A stretch of 64,000 nucleotides of DNA from the NCBI GenBank assembly GCA_019359095.1, contig JAHHHZ010000019.1, positions 288,477 to 352,476 on the forward strand, written 5' to 3'. The DNA comes from Pleurocapsa minor HA4230-MV1 (GTDB taxonomy: Bacteria > Cyanobacteriota > Cyanobacteriia > Cyanobacteriales > Xenococcaceae). The translations under genes were made by a program, and so were the position numbers. Positions 25,201-34,559 of this stretch are shown here, piece after piece (within the stretch, counting starts at the first letter, position 1; each line of letters opens with the position of its first letter). The notes below the pieces were generated by a model. The model did not search any database. It was not told the origin of the DNA and saw only the letters and a program-made list of their open reading frames with translations.

Positions 25201-26421
25201 ATGAAACAAAATCCACTGACTCTCTCGCGTTGGGTATTTCTCTGGGCAGCACTTGGTATTGTTTGCGGTCTGTTTGCTTCAGTTTATTGGATTGTTCTCG
25301 TTTGGATGACTCATCACTTCGAGAAGTTTGGCGGACTTTCTCTTTTGTTAGTCATGCCGTTTGCAGGTTTTCTGGTGGGGTTAATCATTCATTTATTAGG
25401 CAATCCAGGTGAAATCGGCTTAATTATCGATAATATCCATCTGCAAGGGGGACGGCTGGCAATGCGCGAAAACCCTTCCATGATTTTTGCATCTTTGATG
25501 AGCATCTCTAGTGGAGGGAGTGCCGGGCCAGAAGCCCCAATGGTTCAGGTTACAGGGTCAATTGGTACGTGGTTAGCTGATCGCTTGCAACTGCAAGGAG
25601 AAGCCTTAAGAAGCATGAGCATTGCTGGCATGGCTTCAGGTTTTACCGTTCTATTTGGTGCGCCGTTGGGAGGAGCAATGTTTGCTCTAGAAATTTTGCA
25701 TCACCAGCATATCGCACAATATTACGAGGCTTTCCTTCCCGCCATTGTCTCTAGCTGTGCGGCGTATACTGTCTTTGTAATGATTACTCGTTTGGGAATT
25801 GGACCAGTTTGGCACTTTCCGCACTACCAAGCCCCAGGTATCGATGATTTTGCTATGGCAATTCTATACGGAGTAGTGGGCGCGATCGTTGGCTGGCTAT
25901 TTATTTTGATTTTTCGCGGCTGCGATCGCGCTTTTACCAAGCTAAATTGCCCGATCTATTGGCAAACGACTCTCGCTGGATTAGTACTTGGCATTCTAGC
26001 AGTTATATTTCCCCTAACTCGTTATTTTGGCGAACATCAGCTAGAATCGATTATCGAGGGAAATTTTAATGCCACAACGCTTTTGGGATTAGCTTTAGCT
26101 AAAATGTTGGCGATCGCAGTTACCGTAACTGGAGGTTGGCGTGGTGGAATAATCATTCCTTTATTTTTTACGGGAGCTTGTGTTGGTAATGCTCTTGCCG
26201 ATATTTTTCCCAGAGTGGATTCTGCTTTGGCTATCATTTGTATTATGGCATCTCTTAATGCTACGGTGACGCGAACTCCCATTAGTACAACTATTTTACT
26301 CGCCAAGCTAACGGGTTTTAGTCCTCTAACACCAATCTTATTTGCTAGTTTAATCGGCTTTTTTTTAGCACCGAGAATTCCTTTTATTGCCTCACAGCTT
26401 AAACTTGAACAAACGGAATAG
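25201..26421 (+). CDS. ClC-type chloride channel or transporter
   Basis: The product has 406 residues with 10-12 membrane helices. It shows the ClC filter motifs: GGSAGPEAPMVQ around residues 105-116, matching GREGP with the gating glutamate kept at E111, and GFTVLFGAPLGGAMFALE for GxFxxP. Helix N carries TGGWRGGIIIPLFFTGACVG. There is no C-terminal CBS pair. ClC proteins move chloride either as channels or in exchange for protons; retention of the gating glutamate is compatible with exchange. It is preceded by the 58-residue protein with a 3-bp gap. A MITE-like element follows at 26437. Confidence 0.9.
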   Translation: MKQNPLTLSRWVFLWAALGIVCGLFASVYWIVLVWMTHHFEKFGGLSLLLVMPFAGFLVGLIIHLLGNPGEIGLIIDNIHLQGGRLAMRENPSMIFASLMSISSGGSAGPEAPMVQVTGSIGTWLADRLQLQGEALRSMSIAGMASGFTVLFGAPLGGAMFALEILHHQHIAQYYEAFLPAIVSSCAAYTVFVMITRLGIGPVWHFPHYQAPGIDDFAMAILYGVVGAIVGWLFILIFRGCDRAFTKLNCPIYWQTTLAGLVLGILAVIFPLTRYFGEHQLESIIEGNFNATTLLGLALAKMLAIAVTVTGGWRGGIIIPLFFTGACVGNALADIFPRVDSALAIICIMASLNATVTRTPISTTILLAKLTGFSPLTPILFASLIGFFLAPRIPFIASQLKLEQTE

Positions 26422-26436
26422 TCTAGTGTAGAAACT

Positions 26437-26587
26437 TACTGCGCTTTTCAGTTGAGTAGACCATACAGATTAAACCTGATAATTAGGCTAAAAGCTCTTG
26501 CGTAGCTGACGTAAAGCATATAGCTAATAGCTAATAGCTAAAACCAGCTAATTATAAGCGTAGTCCATTCAATTGAAAACTGCTGTA
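26437..26587. mobile_element. MITE-like element, about 150 bp, imperfect terminal repeats
   Basis: The left end CTGCGCTTTTCAGTTGAG (from 26439) and the inverse of the right end CAGCAGTTTTCAATTGAA (to 26585) match at about two thirds of positions over 28 bases, and both are bordered by TA dinucleotides, as for IS630/Tc1-type insertions. The interior has no gene and contains three tandem TAGCTAATAGC-like units (about 26519-26541). It sits between the ClC gene and the convergent RND pump gene. Confidence 0.5.
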
Positions 26588-26645
26588 AAAGCGTCATCAA
26601 GTATTTATGTGAATAATCTGAAACTCTGCTTGTATGCGATCGCTT

Positions 26646-29600
26646 TCAAGTCATTGTCACCTCCTGTACCTCAGTCTTTGGTGTTAGTAGTAGATACAAA
26701 CAAGGGACTACAATCAAGGCAATTAGGGTAGCAGTAATTAACCCGAAGATAATGGCACTACACAAAGGCATCCAGGTGGGATCGCTTAATGCTAGAGGAA
26801 TCAAGCCAATAATAGTAGTAACGCTAGTAGTTAATATAGGTCGTAGACGATCAGCAGCACCTCTAACCGCCGCTTGTCGTTTTGGCATTCCTTCTTGCTG
26901 GTAACTGTTCATCGTATCAACCATGATGATCGCATTGTTGACAACAATCCCTACTAAGGCAATAATGCCGATAAAAGCGGAGAAGGAAAAAGGAATTTTT
27001 GTCAAGAAAAAACCGCCAATTGTGCCAATCATCGCAAAAGGAATTGTCAGCAGAATAATAAACGGCTGTCGAAATGAACCGAGTTGCAGTACCAAGACAG
27101 CAAATACCAAAAATACTGCTAAAGCAAGTGCTTGACCTGCCGAACCAAAGGTTTCTACCTGGTCTTCCGTCTCACCGCCAAAACTATAGCTGTAACCACT
27201 CGGCCAGTTCTGCTTCATTTCTGTTAGTTTTGGCTCTAAAGCTGCTAGAATTTCACCAACAGTTCTGTTTTCGTTTTTCGCTAGTACCGTAGCCGTCCGC
27301 CGTCCGTCTCTTCGAGCAATAGAAAGGGGTGCTTGTGCTTGTACTACATCAACAACGGCACTTGCCGAAATTAATTCCTCATCGGGATTATCGCTAAAGA
27401 AACGCACCGCTAGCAATTCATCTCTACGGGTAGGCCCGCCAACTTGACCGTTACGCGAGGGCCAAGCGGTGCTAAGGCGAATTTCTAGGTCTTCTTCGTC
27501 TCCACCTAGGGCAAAATTGCCAATATCGATCGCTCTAGTATAATATTGTGCCTGGGATGCCAGTTGTTCTTCACTCAAACCGTAAAAACTTAGTTCTTCC
27601 CGTTTGGGAATCAGCCGTAAATCTGGCTGTAAAGCCCCTAGGCTATCGCGGACATCGGTAACACCAGGAATTTGTCTTAAAGCCATCTGCACTTGCTGAG
27701 AAATTTCTCGCAATTGCGTTAGATCGCTACCGCTAATTTCAATTTGAATTGGATCGCCAGTTTGTCCTGCTTGTTGGGCGTTTAAGACTAGAGTTGCCCC
27801 AGGATATTTATCTAATGCTGTTTGCAGTTCATTACGCAGGTCGTCAAGATATTCAAAAGAGATTTGGTCGCGTTCATCTTCGGGAAGAAAAACGCCAGAA
27901 AAGCCCAGCAGATAACTACCTTCAGTTGGTTGCAGATCGCCAGATGCTACTAAATTACTACGTTGACCGACATATTTAATGACGCTTTCGAGGTAATCTT
28001 TCTCCCGCAGAATTTGCCCTAGGTCGTCGGCAATTTCTTGAGAAACATCAAGGGTTGTAGTAGGTGGTAATTTTACGTTAACGCTAAAGTTGCGCTGGTC
28101 AGATTGAGGAAAAAATTCGACTGAGATTTGAGTAAAGATAAAGAGGGTACAGACAAACAGGGCAATTGCTCCTATTGACCAAGCCGTAGCGATAGTTTTG
28201 TTTTTTACTGTATGATTGAGACTCCAGCGCGCCCAACGCTCCGAGGCTACTTCAAAGATGCGATCAACGCGAGACTTTGACTCAACGCCTTTGACGTTGG
28301 CAAGTAAATAACGAGATAGGGGAATATCGACCAGAATGGCGATCGCAAAACTCAGTACCAAACAAATAATGGCAGCAATGGGCAATAACTCGATAAACTT
28401 ACCCAGCGTACCGCTGATCGCCATCAACGGTGTTAGGGCGAGAATTGTAGTTAACTGACCTGAAAAAGCTGGGGAAGCATAGGTTTTTATCGTTCGTAGT
28501 GCTGCTTGATCGAAGCTTAAGCCTTTGATAAAAATCGCTTCGTGCATTCCTTCCATCATTAAAATAAAAACATCAACTAAAATACCCAAAGCCAATACCA
28601 TGCCAATTAGCACCATGTTATTGAGAGTTTGACCCATCAGCCAGAGAACTGCCAATGTACCTGAAAACGTTAGGGGAATTGAAAGACCAGCAATTAACGC
28701 CTCGCGCCAGGAAAGAGCAATAAATAAGATCGCAAATACTGCTGCCATTGCTTGCAAAGCATTGACAAATAAATTTCCTAACTGTTCCCAGATAATTTCT
28801 GATTCATCGGCAATAATGCTGTATTCCATCCCGTAGGGCCAAAGATCGGGATTTTGCTTAATTTCGTCGATTGTGGCGACGACGTTATTAATCACCTCAA
28901 TCGAATCTTGTCCTGGTACTTTAACTACGCCTACGCTGACAACAGGTTGAAACTCTTCTCCTTGGGTACTGATAAAGGCACGAGTTTCCTCCTGTTCTAG
29001 TTCTCGACGCACTGAAGCAACTTCATTTAAACGAACTACTCGCCCTTCCAGACGCGCGATCGGTAATTGCTGTAATTCTTCAACTGTGCGAAACCGACCA
29101 TAAAAGCGTACTTGACTTCCAATAACGTCGCTTTCAATCTCGTTGAGAGGAACATCTTGGTTAGCAGTGCGGATCTGATTGGCAACGGTAGTCGGCGAGA
29201 TAACCAAGGCAGCCAAGCGATAAGGATTCATCTGCACGCTGATAACTTCTTCTCTAGCACCGCCAAGATTGACTTCACTTACTCCCGCTACCTGTTCCAA
29301 ACGGTCTTGTATTTCCTCCGCAGCTTGAGAGATTACGGTTGAGTCAATGTTGCCATACAGTGCCAGAGTAATAATCGGTGCATCGTTAAGTGAAACCTGT
29401 TCGACTACAGGCTGTTCCGCATCTTCAGGTAATTCTGATTCTGCCTGAGAAACCGCTTGCCGTAACTCTTGAATGGCTCGATCTGTATCAGCATTACTGG
29501 TAAACTCGACGTTGATTACTGAGAACCCCGTGTAAGAAGCACTTTGAATCTGTTTGACATTCTCTACTGAGGTGATTTCTGTCTCGATTTCGTCTGTAAC

Positions 29601-29906
29601 TTGCTGTTCGATGGTTTGTGGGTCAGCACCTGCCCAGGTAGTAGTAATATTGGCAACGGCAATGTCGATATCTGGTTGGGACTGTTTAGTCATAGAAAAA
29701 TAGCCCAATACTCCGCCTACAATTAATAAGACGCTCAAAAGAATGGCAAAAATCGTGTTGAGAAAAAAGAAACGAGATAGTCGCGAGGTTTGAATGGTAT
29801 TTTTTGGTGATTCTAAATTAGCGGAATGTCTGTCGCGATCATGTAGGGTTGGCTTCGCCTCATCGCGATTTAAATCTCTATTTTCTGATGATTCTAATTG
29901 ACTCAT
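26646..29906 (-). CDS. RND efflux pump permease (AcrB/HAE1-like)
   Basis: The product has 1086 residues with the RND plan: 12 membrane helices, two large periplasmic loops and internal symmetry. The first 44 residues are an unusual polar extension before helix 1. Helix 4 reads GILVDVFILMMEG: the first of the two relay aspartates is D445, but the second is V446. Helix 10 reads GIVVNNAIIMVD, where AcrB has a lysine. These differences place it outside the classic AcrB relay set. It should form a trimer exporting hydrophobic compounds. The adaptor gene lies 80 bp upstream on the same strand; no outer-membrane channel gene is in the window. Confidence 0.92.
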   Translation of the reverse strand: MSQLESSENRDLNRDEAKPTLHDRDRHSANLESPKNTIQTSRLSRFFFLNTIFAILLSVLLIVGGVLGYFSMTKQSQPDIDIAVANITTTWAGADPQTIEQQVTDEIETEITSVENVKQIQSASYTGFSVINVEFTSNADTDRAIQELRQAVSQAESELPEDAEQPVVEQVSLNDAPIITLALYGNIDSTVISQAAEEIQDRLEQVAGVSEVNLGGAREEVISVQMNPYRLAALVISPTTVANQIRTANQDVPLNEIESDVIGSQVRFYGRFRTVEELQQLPIARLEGRVVRLNEVASVRRELEQEETRAFISTQGEEFQPVVSVGVVKVPGQDSIEVINNVVATIDEIKQNPDLWPYGMEYSIIADESEIIWEQLGNLFVNALQAMAAVFAILFIALSWREALIAGLSIPLTFSGTLAVLWLMGQTLNNMVLIGMVLALGILVDVFILMMEGMHEAIFIKGLSFDQAALRTIKTYASPAFSGQLTTILALTPLMAISGTLGKFIELLPIAAIICLVLSFAIAILVDIPLSRYLLANVKGVESKSRVDRIFEVASERWARWSLNHTVKNKTIATAWSIGAIALFVCTLFIFTQISVEFFPQSDQRNFSVNVKLPPTTTLDVSQEIADDLGQILREKDYLESVIKYVGQRSNLVASGDLQPTEGSYLLGFSGVFLPEDERDQISFEYLDDLRNELQTALDKYPGATLVLNAQQAGQTGDPIQIEISGSDLTQLREISQQVQMALRQIPGVTDVRDSLGALQPDLRLIPKREELSFYGLSEEQLASQAQYYTRAIDIGNFALGGDEEDLEIRLSTAWPSRNGQVGGPTRRDELLAVRFFSDNPDEELISASAVVDVVQAQAPLSIARRDGRRTATVLAKNENRTVGEILAALEPKLTEMKQNWPSGYSYSFGGETEDQVETFGSAGQALALAVFLVFAVLVLQLGSFRQPFIILLTIPFAMIGTIGGFFLTKIPFSFSAFIGIIALVGIVVNNAIIMVDTMNSYQQEGMPKRQAAVRGAADRLRPILTTSVTTIIGLIPLALSDPTWMPLCSAIIFGLITATLIALIVVPCLYLLLTPKTEVQEVTMT

Positions 29907-29986
29907 TGGAGATTGAAGGATAAGGAAAAAACCTATAACCTAATTATTTATTACTTAATTTCTAAGACCTGACAACTGATAACGGG

Positions 29987-31642
29987 TTACGGATTAACAA
30001 TTCTAACTGGCGCACCATCGACGAGAAGATTTTGCCCTTGAATGACAACAGATTCTTGAGCTTTAACGCCACTCATAATTTGTTGTCGGGTAATGCCTTT
30101 AATTCCTAGCTTCACCTGTCGCTGTTCGACAATACCTTTTCCATTGACAACGAAAACATAAGGAGTTTGGTCGCGATAGACTACTGCATTGAGAGGAAAG
30201 ACGACAGCATTGGGTTCTTCTTTTACAGCAATCCAAGTCAAAACTCGTTCGCCATGTTGAATATTAGAAGTAGTTTCTGGAAATAAACGAATTGTAGCTT
30301 CGATCGCCCGTCCTCCAGGACTAATAGCAGGATTAACGGCAAAAACTTCACCTTTAGCTTGAGCGTTGTCAATAAAAGTTTCTAGTTGGGTATCGCTATA
30401 GGCAAATTCAGGATTAGTGATATTTGCTGTCCCTATTGACTTTTGAATATTTCTTTCTGAAGCCACAAAAGCGGTTTGTCCCGTATTGACTCTTTCTCCA
30501 TTAGACCTCGCTAGATCGACAATCACTTCATATTGATTGGGATCGATAATTACCATCGGAATGCGATCGAGAATTCCTTGATAGTCTCCCCCCAATTGAG
30601 AGGAAACGATTTGTGGCGAGTAATATTCTCCTTCGGTGATGTTGAGATAGGCAACGATGCCGTCAAAAGGTGCGTAAAGACTTGCTCCTTCTAGGGCTAC
30701 TTCAGTTTGAGTTAATCTCGCTTCGGCTGTAGTAATTGCCGATTGAGTTGCTTCATATTGTTTCTGGGCAGCCTCGACCTGTGCTTGTGCCGAGCGCACT
30801 TGTTCTTGGGCAGCAGCAACCTCAGCTTGAGAGGCAGCAACGTTTGCCTCTGCATCCCTTGCCGTAGTGACGCGACTGTCAAATTCGCTTTCAGAAATTG
30901 CCCCTTCTTCGACTAGTAAACGATAACGTTCTAGATTGGTTTGAGCGAGATTACGGTTGGTTTGGGCTTTCTCTACTTGTGCCTGGGCTTGCTGTACCTG
31001 AGAACGAGCCTGTGCTACCTGAGTTTGAGCTTGTACTACCTCAGCAGCAGCAGCAGCACGATTTTGTTGAGCTTCGGCGATCGCTGCTTTTGCCTGACTT
31101 ACATCGGCTAATAGTTGGCGATCATCAACGCGAGCAAGTAGTTCTCCTTTATTAACACGATCGCCTTCCCGCAGTCTTCTACCATTGCGCTCAGCTAAAT
31201 AGGTAACGTCTCCCTCTACTTCAAAAGCTAGATGTTTGTAGTTAACGGCTCGAACAGTACCTTCACTGGAAACCCAGGCGCGAATCGGCTCAGTTTGCGC
31301 TTTGGTTGTCCGTACCGAAAGACTGGCATTCTGGTTAGTAGTAGCAGTTTCTTCAGTAGGATTCGACCAAGGGCGAACCACTGCAATACCGCCTACTATT
31401 AGCACACCTAACAGGGCTAACCACCAATATTTTTTAAAAGCTGTTTTGATTTTATGATCAGCTTGAGAATGTTCGTCAGCCTTCTCGTTCTCTGAATGCT
31501 TTGGAGGAGGTAATGTTGTTTGGTGAATAGATTTAGCAGGATCTATATTATCTTTATTTTCAATCGCCTTATTTGGCGGACGAGTCAAATCGGAGAATTC
31601 TTTAGAACTTGTTTGGTTGGATGAATTTTGCTGTAACGACAT
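29987..31642 (-). CDS. RND efflux periplasmic adaptor (membrane fusion protein)
   Basis: The product has 551 residues. A long polar cytoplasmic N-terminus (about 70 residues) precedes one membrane helix (WWLALLGVLIVGGIAVV). Then come half of a biotinyl-lipoyl domain (VRAWVSSEGTVRAVNYK..GDRVNKGELLARVD), a long coiled coil of Ala/Gln repeats (about residues 185-310), the second lipoyl half (LYAPFDGIVAYLNITEGEYY), a beta-barrel and a C-terminal membrane-proximal domain. This order defines HlyD/AcrA-type adaptors, linking the pump at 26646-29906 to an outer-membrane channel. It is first in the two-gene operon. The long N-terminal tail is also seen in the permease, and is unusual. Confidence 0.92.
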   Translation of the reverse strand: MSLQQNSSNQTSSKEFSDLTRPPNKAIENKDNIDPAKSIHQTTLPPPKHSENEKADEHSQADHKIKTAFKKYWWLALLGVLIVGGIAVVRPWSNPTEETATTNQNASLSVRTTKAQTEPIRAWVSSEGTVRAVNYKHLAFEVEGDVTYLAERNGRRLREGDRVNKGELLARVDDRQLLADVSQAKAAIAEAQQNRAAAAAEVVQAQTQVAQARSQVQQAQAQVEKAQTNRNLAQTNLERYRLLVEEGAISESEFDSRVTTARDAEANVAASQAEVAAAQEQVRSAQAQVEAAQKQYEATQSAITTAEARLTQTEVALEGASLYAPFDGIVAYLNITEGEYYSPQIVSSQLGGDYQGILDRIPMVIIDPNQYEVIVDLARSNGERVNTGQTAFVASERNIQKSIGTANITNPEFAYSDTQLETFIDNAQAKGEVFAVNPAISPGGRAIEATIRLFPETTSNIQHGERVLTWIAVKEEPNAVVFPLNAVVYRDQTPYVFVVNGKGIVEQRQVKLGIKGITRQQIMSGVKAQESVVIQGQNLLVDGAPVRIVNP

Positions 31643-31866
31643 TAAATAGGTGAAGGTAATGAAATAATTTAGTTACTAATCAGGCAATCATAAAAACGCA
31701 GCATTAATAATTAGCATAGCTAGATGGAAAAGAGCTTTTTATCTTTCTAAGGTTTGAGATAAGTTACTAACCATAGACAGGAGTTTCAACAAGGTGAATT
31801 ATTGTCGAGGCGATCGCCAATAGTCCCGATAGGAAAATATAGTAGGTTCTCTCATTATTTTTCTTT

Positions 31867-33198
31867 CTAGTTTTTCAAGGCTTTTTCTAGGATTTTGTAT
31901 CTCTTTTCAAGATCTTTTTTATCTAATTCTTCTGAAATCGCTTGCTGACTATTGCGCCGAATCATCTCGGTATGACGCAATAGTGTGGCACGCTCTTTTC
32001 GAGTTGGCGTATAATGAGCGACAGTTGCGATTGCTTCTAACAAACGAATAGTGACTGCAACATCACTTTTACCATACTGTCGAATTTGGTTGAAGGCAGT
32101 ATTCACTAATCCTGCAAACGTTACTCGCTTGGCAATAACGCGAAGATTGCCCTGGTCATCGTAACGGTAAGGAGAAGGAAAATCTCTTTGAGCGAGGTGG
32201 GACAATCCCGCACTGAGGCGATCAATGCAGCGAATGGCAGTAAACGGATCGTTAACGGCGGGAGAAATGGCACGTAGGGCAATCTCAACCAATTGCTCGA
32301 GCGGAAATTCTACGTCCTGTTGCTCAGTTCGTTCTTTACCTAGAATAAAAGCATCGTGAAGCTTTTTGACAAGTTTGCGAGTAATTCGTTCTCTGGGATA
32401 TACAATCATCAACTCGTTACCTTTGACGACAAATTTTCCAGGTCGATAATTGAGGTGTAAGACTAAATCGTGTTTACAAGCAAGCTTTATTAATTCTTCA
32501 TCGTCGATCGCTTGCAAATATCCGCTACTCGTCGCTTTTACTCCATAAGTATTCAAGTCAAAATCGGCTGGTATATCTTCCACTGCCGATCGAGTTTGAG
32601 ACGCACCTCGTCCAAGTTTTTCGGGAAAAAGGCGATCGATGGCGCGATCTAGCTCTTTACTAGTATCGGAAATAACGTGAGACACTTGAATAATTGTAGA
32701 TGCATGATGGATAAAGTAAATTAAGACACCAATGCTAGCGATCGCGAGTAGTAAACCCACTGTAACGGAAAGCTGCGGTACAAAGGAATTGTAATCGTCT
32801 CCATCTCCACGGATGGTTCGTAGTACCAGCAATGAATAAATAAACGTGCCAATAAAAGTACCGAGGACGATTTGATTGCCAGTATCCTGCATAAAATTAC
32901 GCAGCAGTCTAGGACCGAAATTAGAAGAAGCCAACTGAAGTGCCACAATGGTAATCGAAAAGGCGGTAGCAGCAATGCCGATGGTAGAACTAGCAACCGA
33001 TGAAAGTACCTCACGCGCTCCATTTGCTCCTCCCGTGTAAATCCAACCCCATTTCTCAATTGAGCCATAATAGCCTTGGCGATCGAGCCACAGCATAGTG
33101 AAGGCAAGCGCGATCGCTGTTAATGCAAAGATGGTCGGTACAAACCAATAACTTGAGTGAAGCGAGTCCCAGATCTTAGTGAGTTTGATATTATTCAT
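31867..33198 (-). CDS. DUF2254 membrane protein
   Basis: The product has 443 residues. Four membrane helices occupy about the first 165 residues, including the family signature ASSTIGIAATAFSITIVALQLASSNFGPRLLRNFM. The remaining part is cytoplasmic or periplasmic and contains VEIALRAISPAVNDPFTAIRCIDRL, another DUF2254 hallmark. The family function is unknown. The gene starts 17 bp after the MscS-type gene stop on the same strand, so both are likely co-expressed, which suggests a role in membrane tension or ion balance (inference). Confidence 0.9.
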   Translation of the reverse strand: MNNIKLTKIWDSLHSSYWFVPTIFALTAIALAFTMLWLDRQGYYGSIEKWGWIYTGGANGAREVLSSVASSTIGIAATAFSITIVALQLASSNFGPRLLRNFMQDTGNQIVLGTFIGTFIYSLLVLRTIRGDGDDYNSFVPQLSVTVGLLLAIASIGVLIYFIHHASTIIQVSHVISDTSKELDRAIDRLFPEKLGRGASQTRSAVEDIPADFDLNTYGVKATSSGYLQAIDDEELIKLACKHDLVLHLNYRPGKFVVKGNELMIVYPRERITRKLVKKLHDAFILGKERTEQQDVEFPLEQLVEIALRAISPAVNDPFTAIRCIDRLSAGLSHLAQRDFPSPYRYDDQGNLRVIAKRVTFAGLVNTAFNQIRQYGKSDVAVTIRLLEAIATVAHYTPTRKERATLLRHTEMIRRNSQQAISEELDKKDLEKRYKILEKALKN

Positions 33199-33215
33199 GA
33201 TTATTCATTGGTTGT

Positions 33216-34220
33216 TTATGGCTGTTTGTGATTGCCATTACCATCATTTCTAGAAGCTCGCATTTGCGCTAATTGTTTGAGAGAATCACTGATACGACGA
33301 GTTTTTGGGGCTTGCTGATTACCTGCGGGCCAACCTTCCCTTTGACGAGAGCGATGGCCATCTGTTTCTTCGGTTTGGTCGTGAAATAAGATCTGTTGGG
33401 TGGGAAAAGGTAGATCGATTCCGTTAGCCGTTAGTTTATTTTTAATCGCTGTCAAAACTCGATCGGTCGATTTGAGGTCATCTGCTCGTCTTGGGGGTTT
33501 AATCCACCATCGAGCGCGAATATTAACGGTGCTTTCGGCTAAATCTATTACTAGTACGTCAGGTACAGGCTTTCTCAGGACTGTATCCACGCTCTCAAGT
33601 GCTTCTATAATTAATTGCTTGGCGCGCTCAAGGTCATCGCCATAACCAATACCCACATCGTATTCTATTCGACGGGCATCAAAAGCCGTATTAACTGTCA
33701 CCGAATTGATAAATAGCTCGGAATTAGGAATTACTATGCGACGACCATCATAAGTTCTAATTGTTGTCGCACGAGTTTCGATGTTTTCTACCGTTCCCTC
33801 AAAGTCGTTAAAGACAATTTGATCGTCAATTTGAAACGGTTCGGTCAACAGAATTAAAATACCTGCCAGAAAATTTTGCAAAATGTCACGAAAGGCAAAA
33901 CCAATGGCAACACCACTAATTCCTAGTAGTTGGATTAAATCTCCTGCTCTAAATGTAGGAATGACAATTGACAAAGCGACAAACAAACCAATGAGAATGA
34001 CCGCTCCCTGAGCTAATCGTCCCAAGACCATGCCCAGATTTCTCGCTTGTCGATGTCTGCGAGTAAGGCGTTTGACTATCATCTTCAGCCATCTGGCAGC
34101 GAAAAAAAACGCGATAAAAACGATCGCTGCTAAGACCATATTGGGCAGCATGATAATGAAACCATCAATTGATCCCTTAATTTTCCCCCATGCTACTGCA
34201 ATTGATTTTTGAAAACTCAT
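33216..34220 (-). CDS. MscS-type mechanosensitive ion channel
   Basis: The product has 334 residues: three or four membrane helices, then the MscS core. The pore-lining helix includes IQLLGISGVAIGFAFRDILQNFLAGILILL, followed by the beta-domain signature PFQIDDQIVFNDFEGTVENIETRATTIRTYDGRRIVIPNSE. The C-terminal domain (about 200-285) completes the vestibule, and an extra charged tail (HRSRQREGWPAGNQQ..) extends it. MscS channels release solutes on osmotic downshock. It is the first gene of a pair with the DUF2254 gene. Upstream (34221-34559) no gene is visible. Confidence 0.93.
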   Translation of the reverse strand: MSFQKSIAVAWGKIKGSIDGFIIMLPNMVLAAIVFIAFFFAARWLKMIVKRLTRRHRQARNLGMVLGRLAQGAVILIGLFVALSIVIPTFRAGDLIQLLGISGVAIGFAFRDILQNFLAGILILLTEPFQIDDQIVFNDFEGTVENIETRATTIRTYDGRRIVIPNSELFINSVTVNTAFDARRIEYDVGIGYGDDLERAKQLIIEALESVDTVLRKPVPDVLVIDLAESTVNIRARWWIKPPRRADDLKSTDRVLTAIKNKLTANGIDLPFPTQQILFHDQTEETDGHRSRQREGWPAGNQQAPKTRRISDSLKQLAQMRASRNDGNGNHKQP

Positions 34221-34559
34221 GTGATTTTATGATAATTTTGACGAAGTGCAAGCAGGCTTAGCCATCTCACGGTGTATTACCTTGCACTTGTTTTGAGCAA
34301 ATATTGATTACTATAATCAAAAAAAATGTTTTTTCAACCTATCTCTGGTTAGGAAAATATAGTCGTACAAAATGTTATATCGTTTCAGTTTTTAATTAAT
34401 ACAGATGACTGACTGGGTGACTGGAAGAAATTATTTGTCTTAAATATTTTCTTAACTGATATTAGTTATACGATTTATCAAAAGTAACGACAGACTTGGT
34501 TCAAAGTCAGAAATTAAAAGTCAAAAGTCATTACTATATTTTTGCAAGCTTGAATTCGT
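34221..34559. other. Intergenic stretch without a gene
   Basis: These 339 AT-rich bases contain no coding frame of note. The half next to 34220 is the likely promoter region of the MscS/DUF2254 pair. The AAGTCAGAAATTAAAAGTC direct repeat near 34505-34530 is low-complexity sequence of a kind common in this genome. Confidence 0.4.

Noticed and set aside
25000..26421. Possible loss of the gating glutamate in the ClC protein
   Set aside because: At first the GSAGP string seemed to lack it, but aligning GGSAGPEAP with GGSAGREGP shows that the glutamate is kept at E111.
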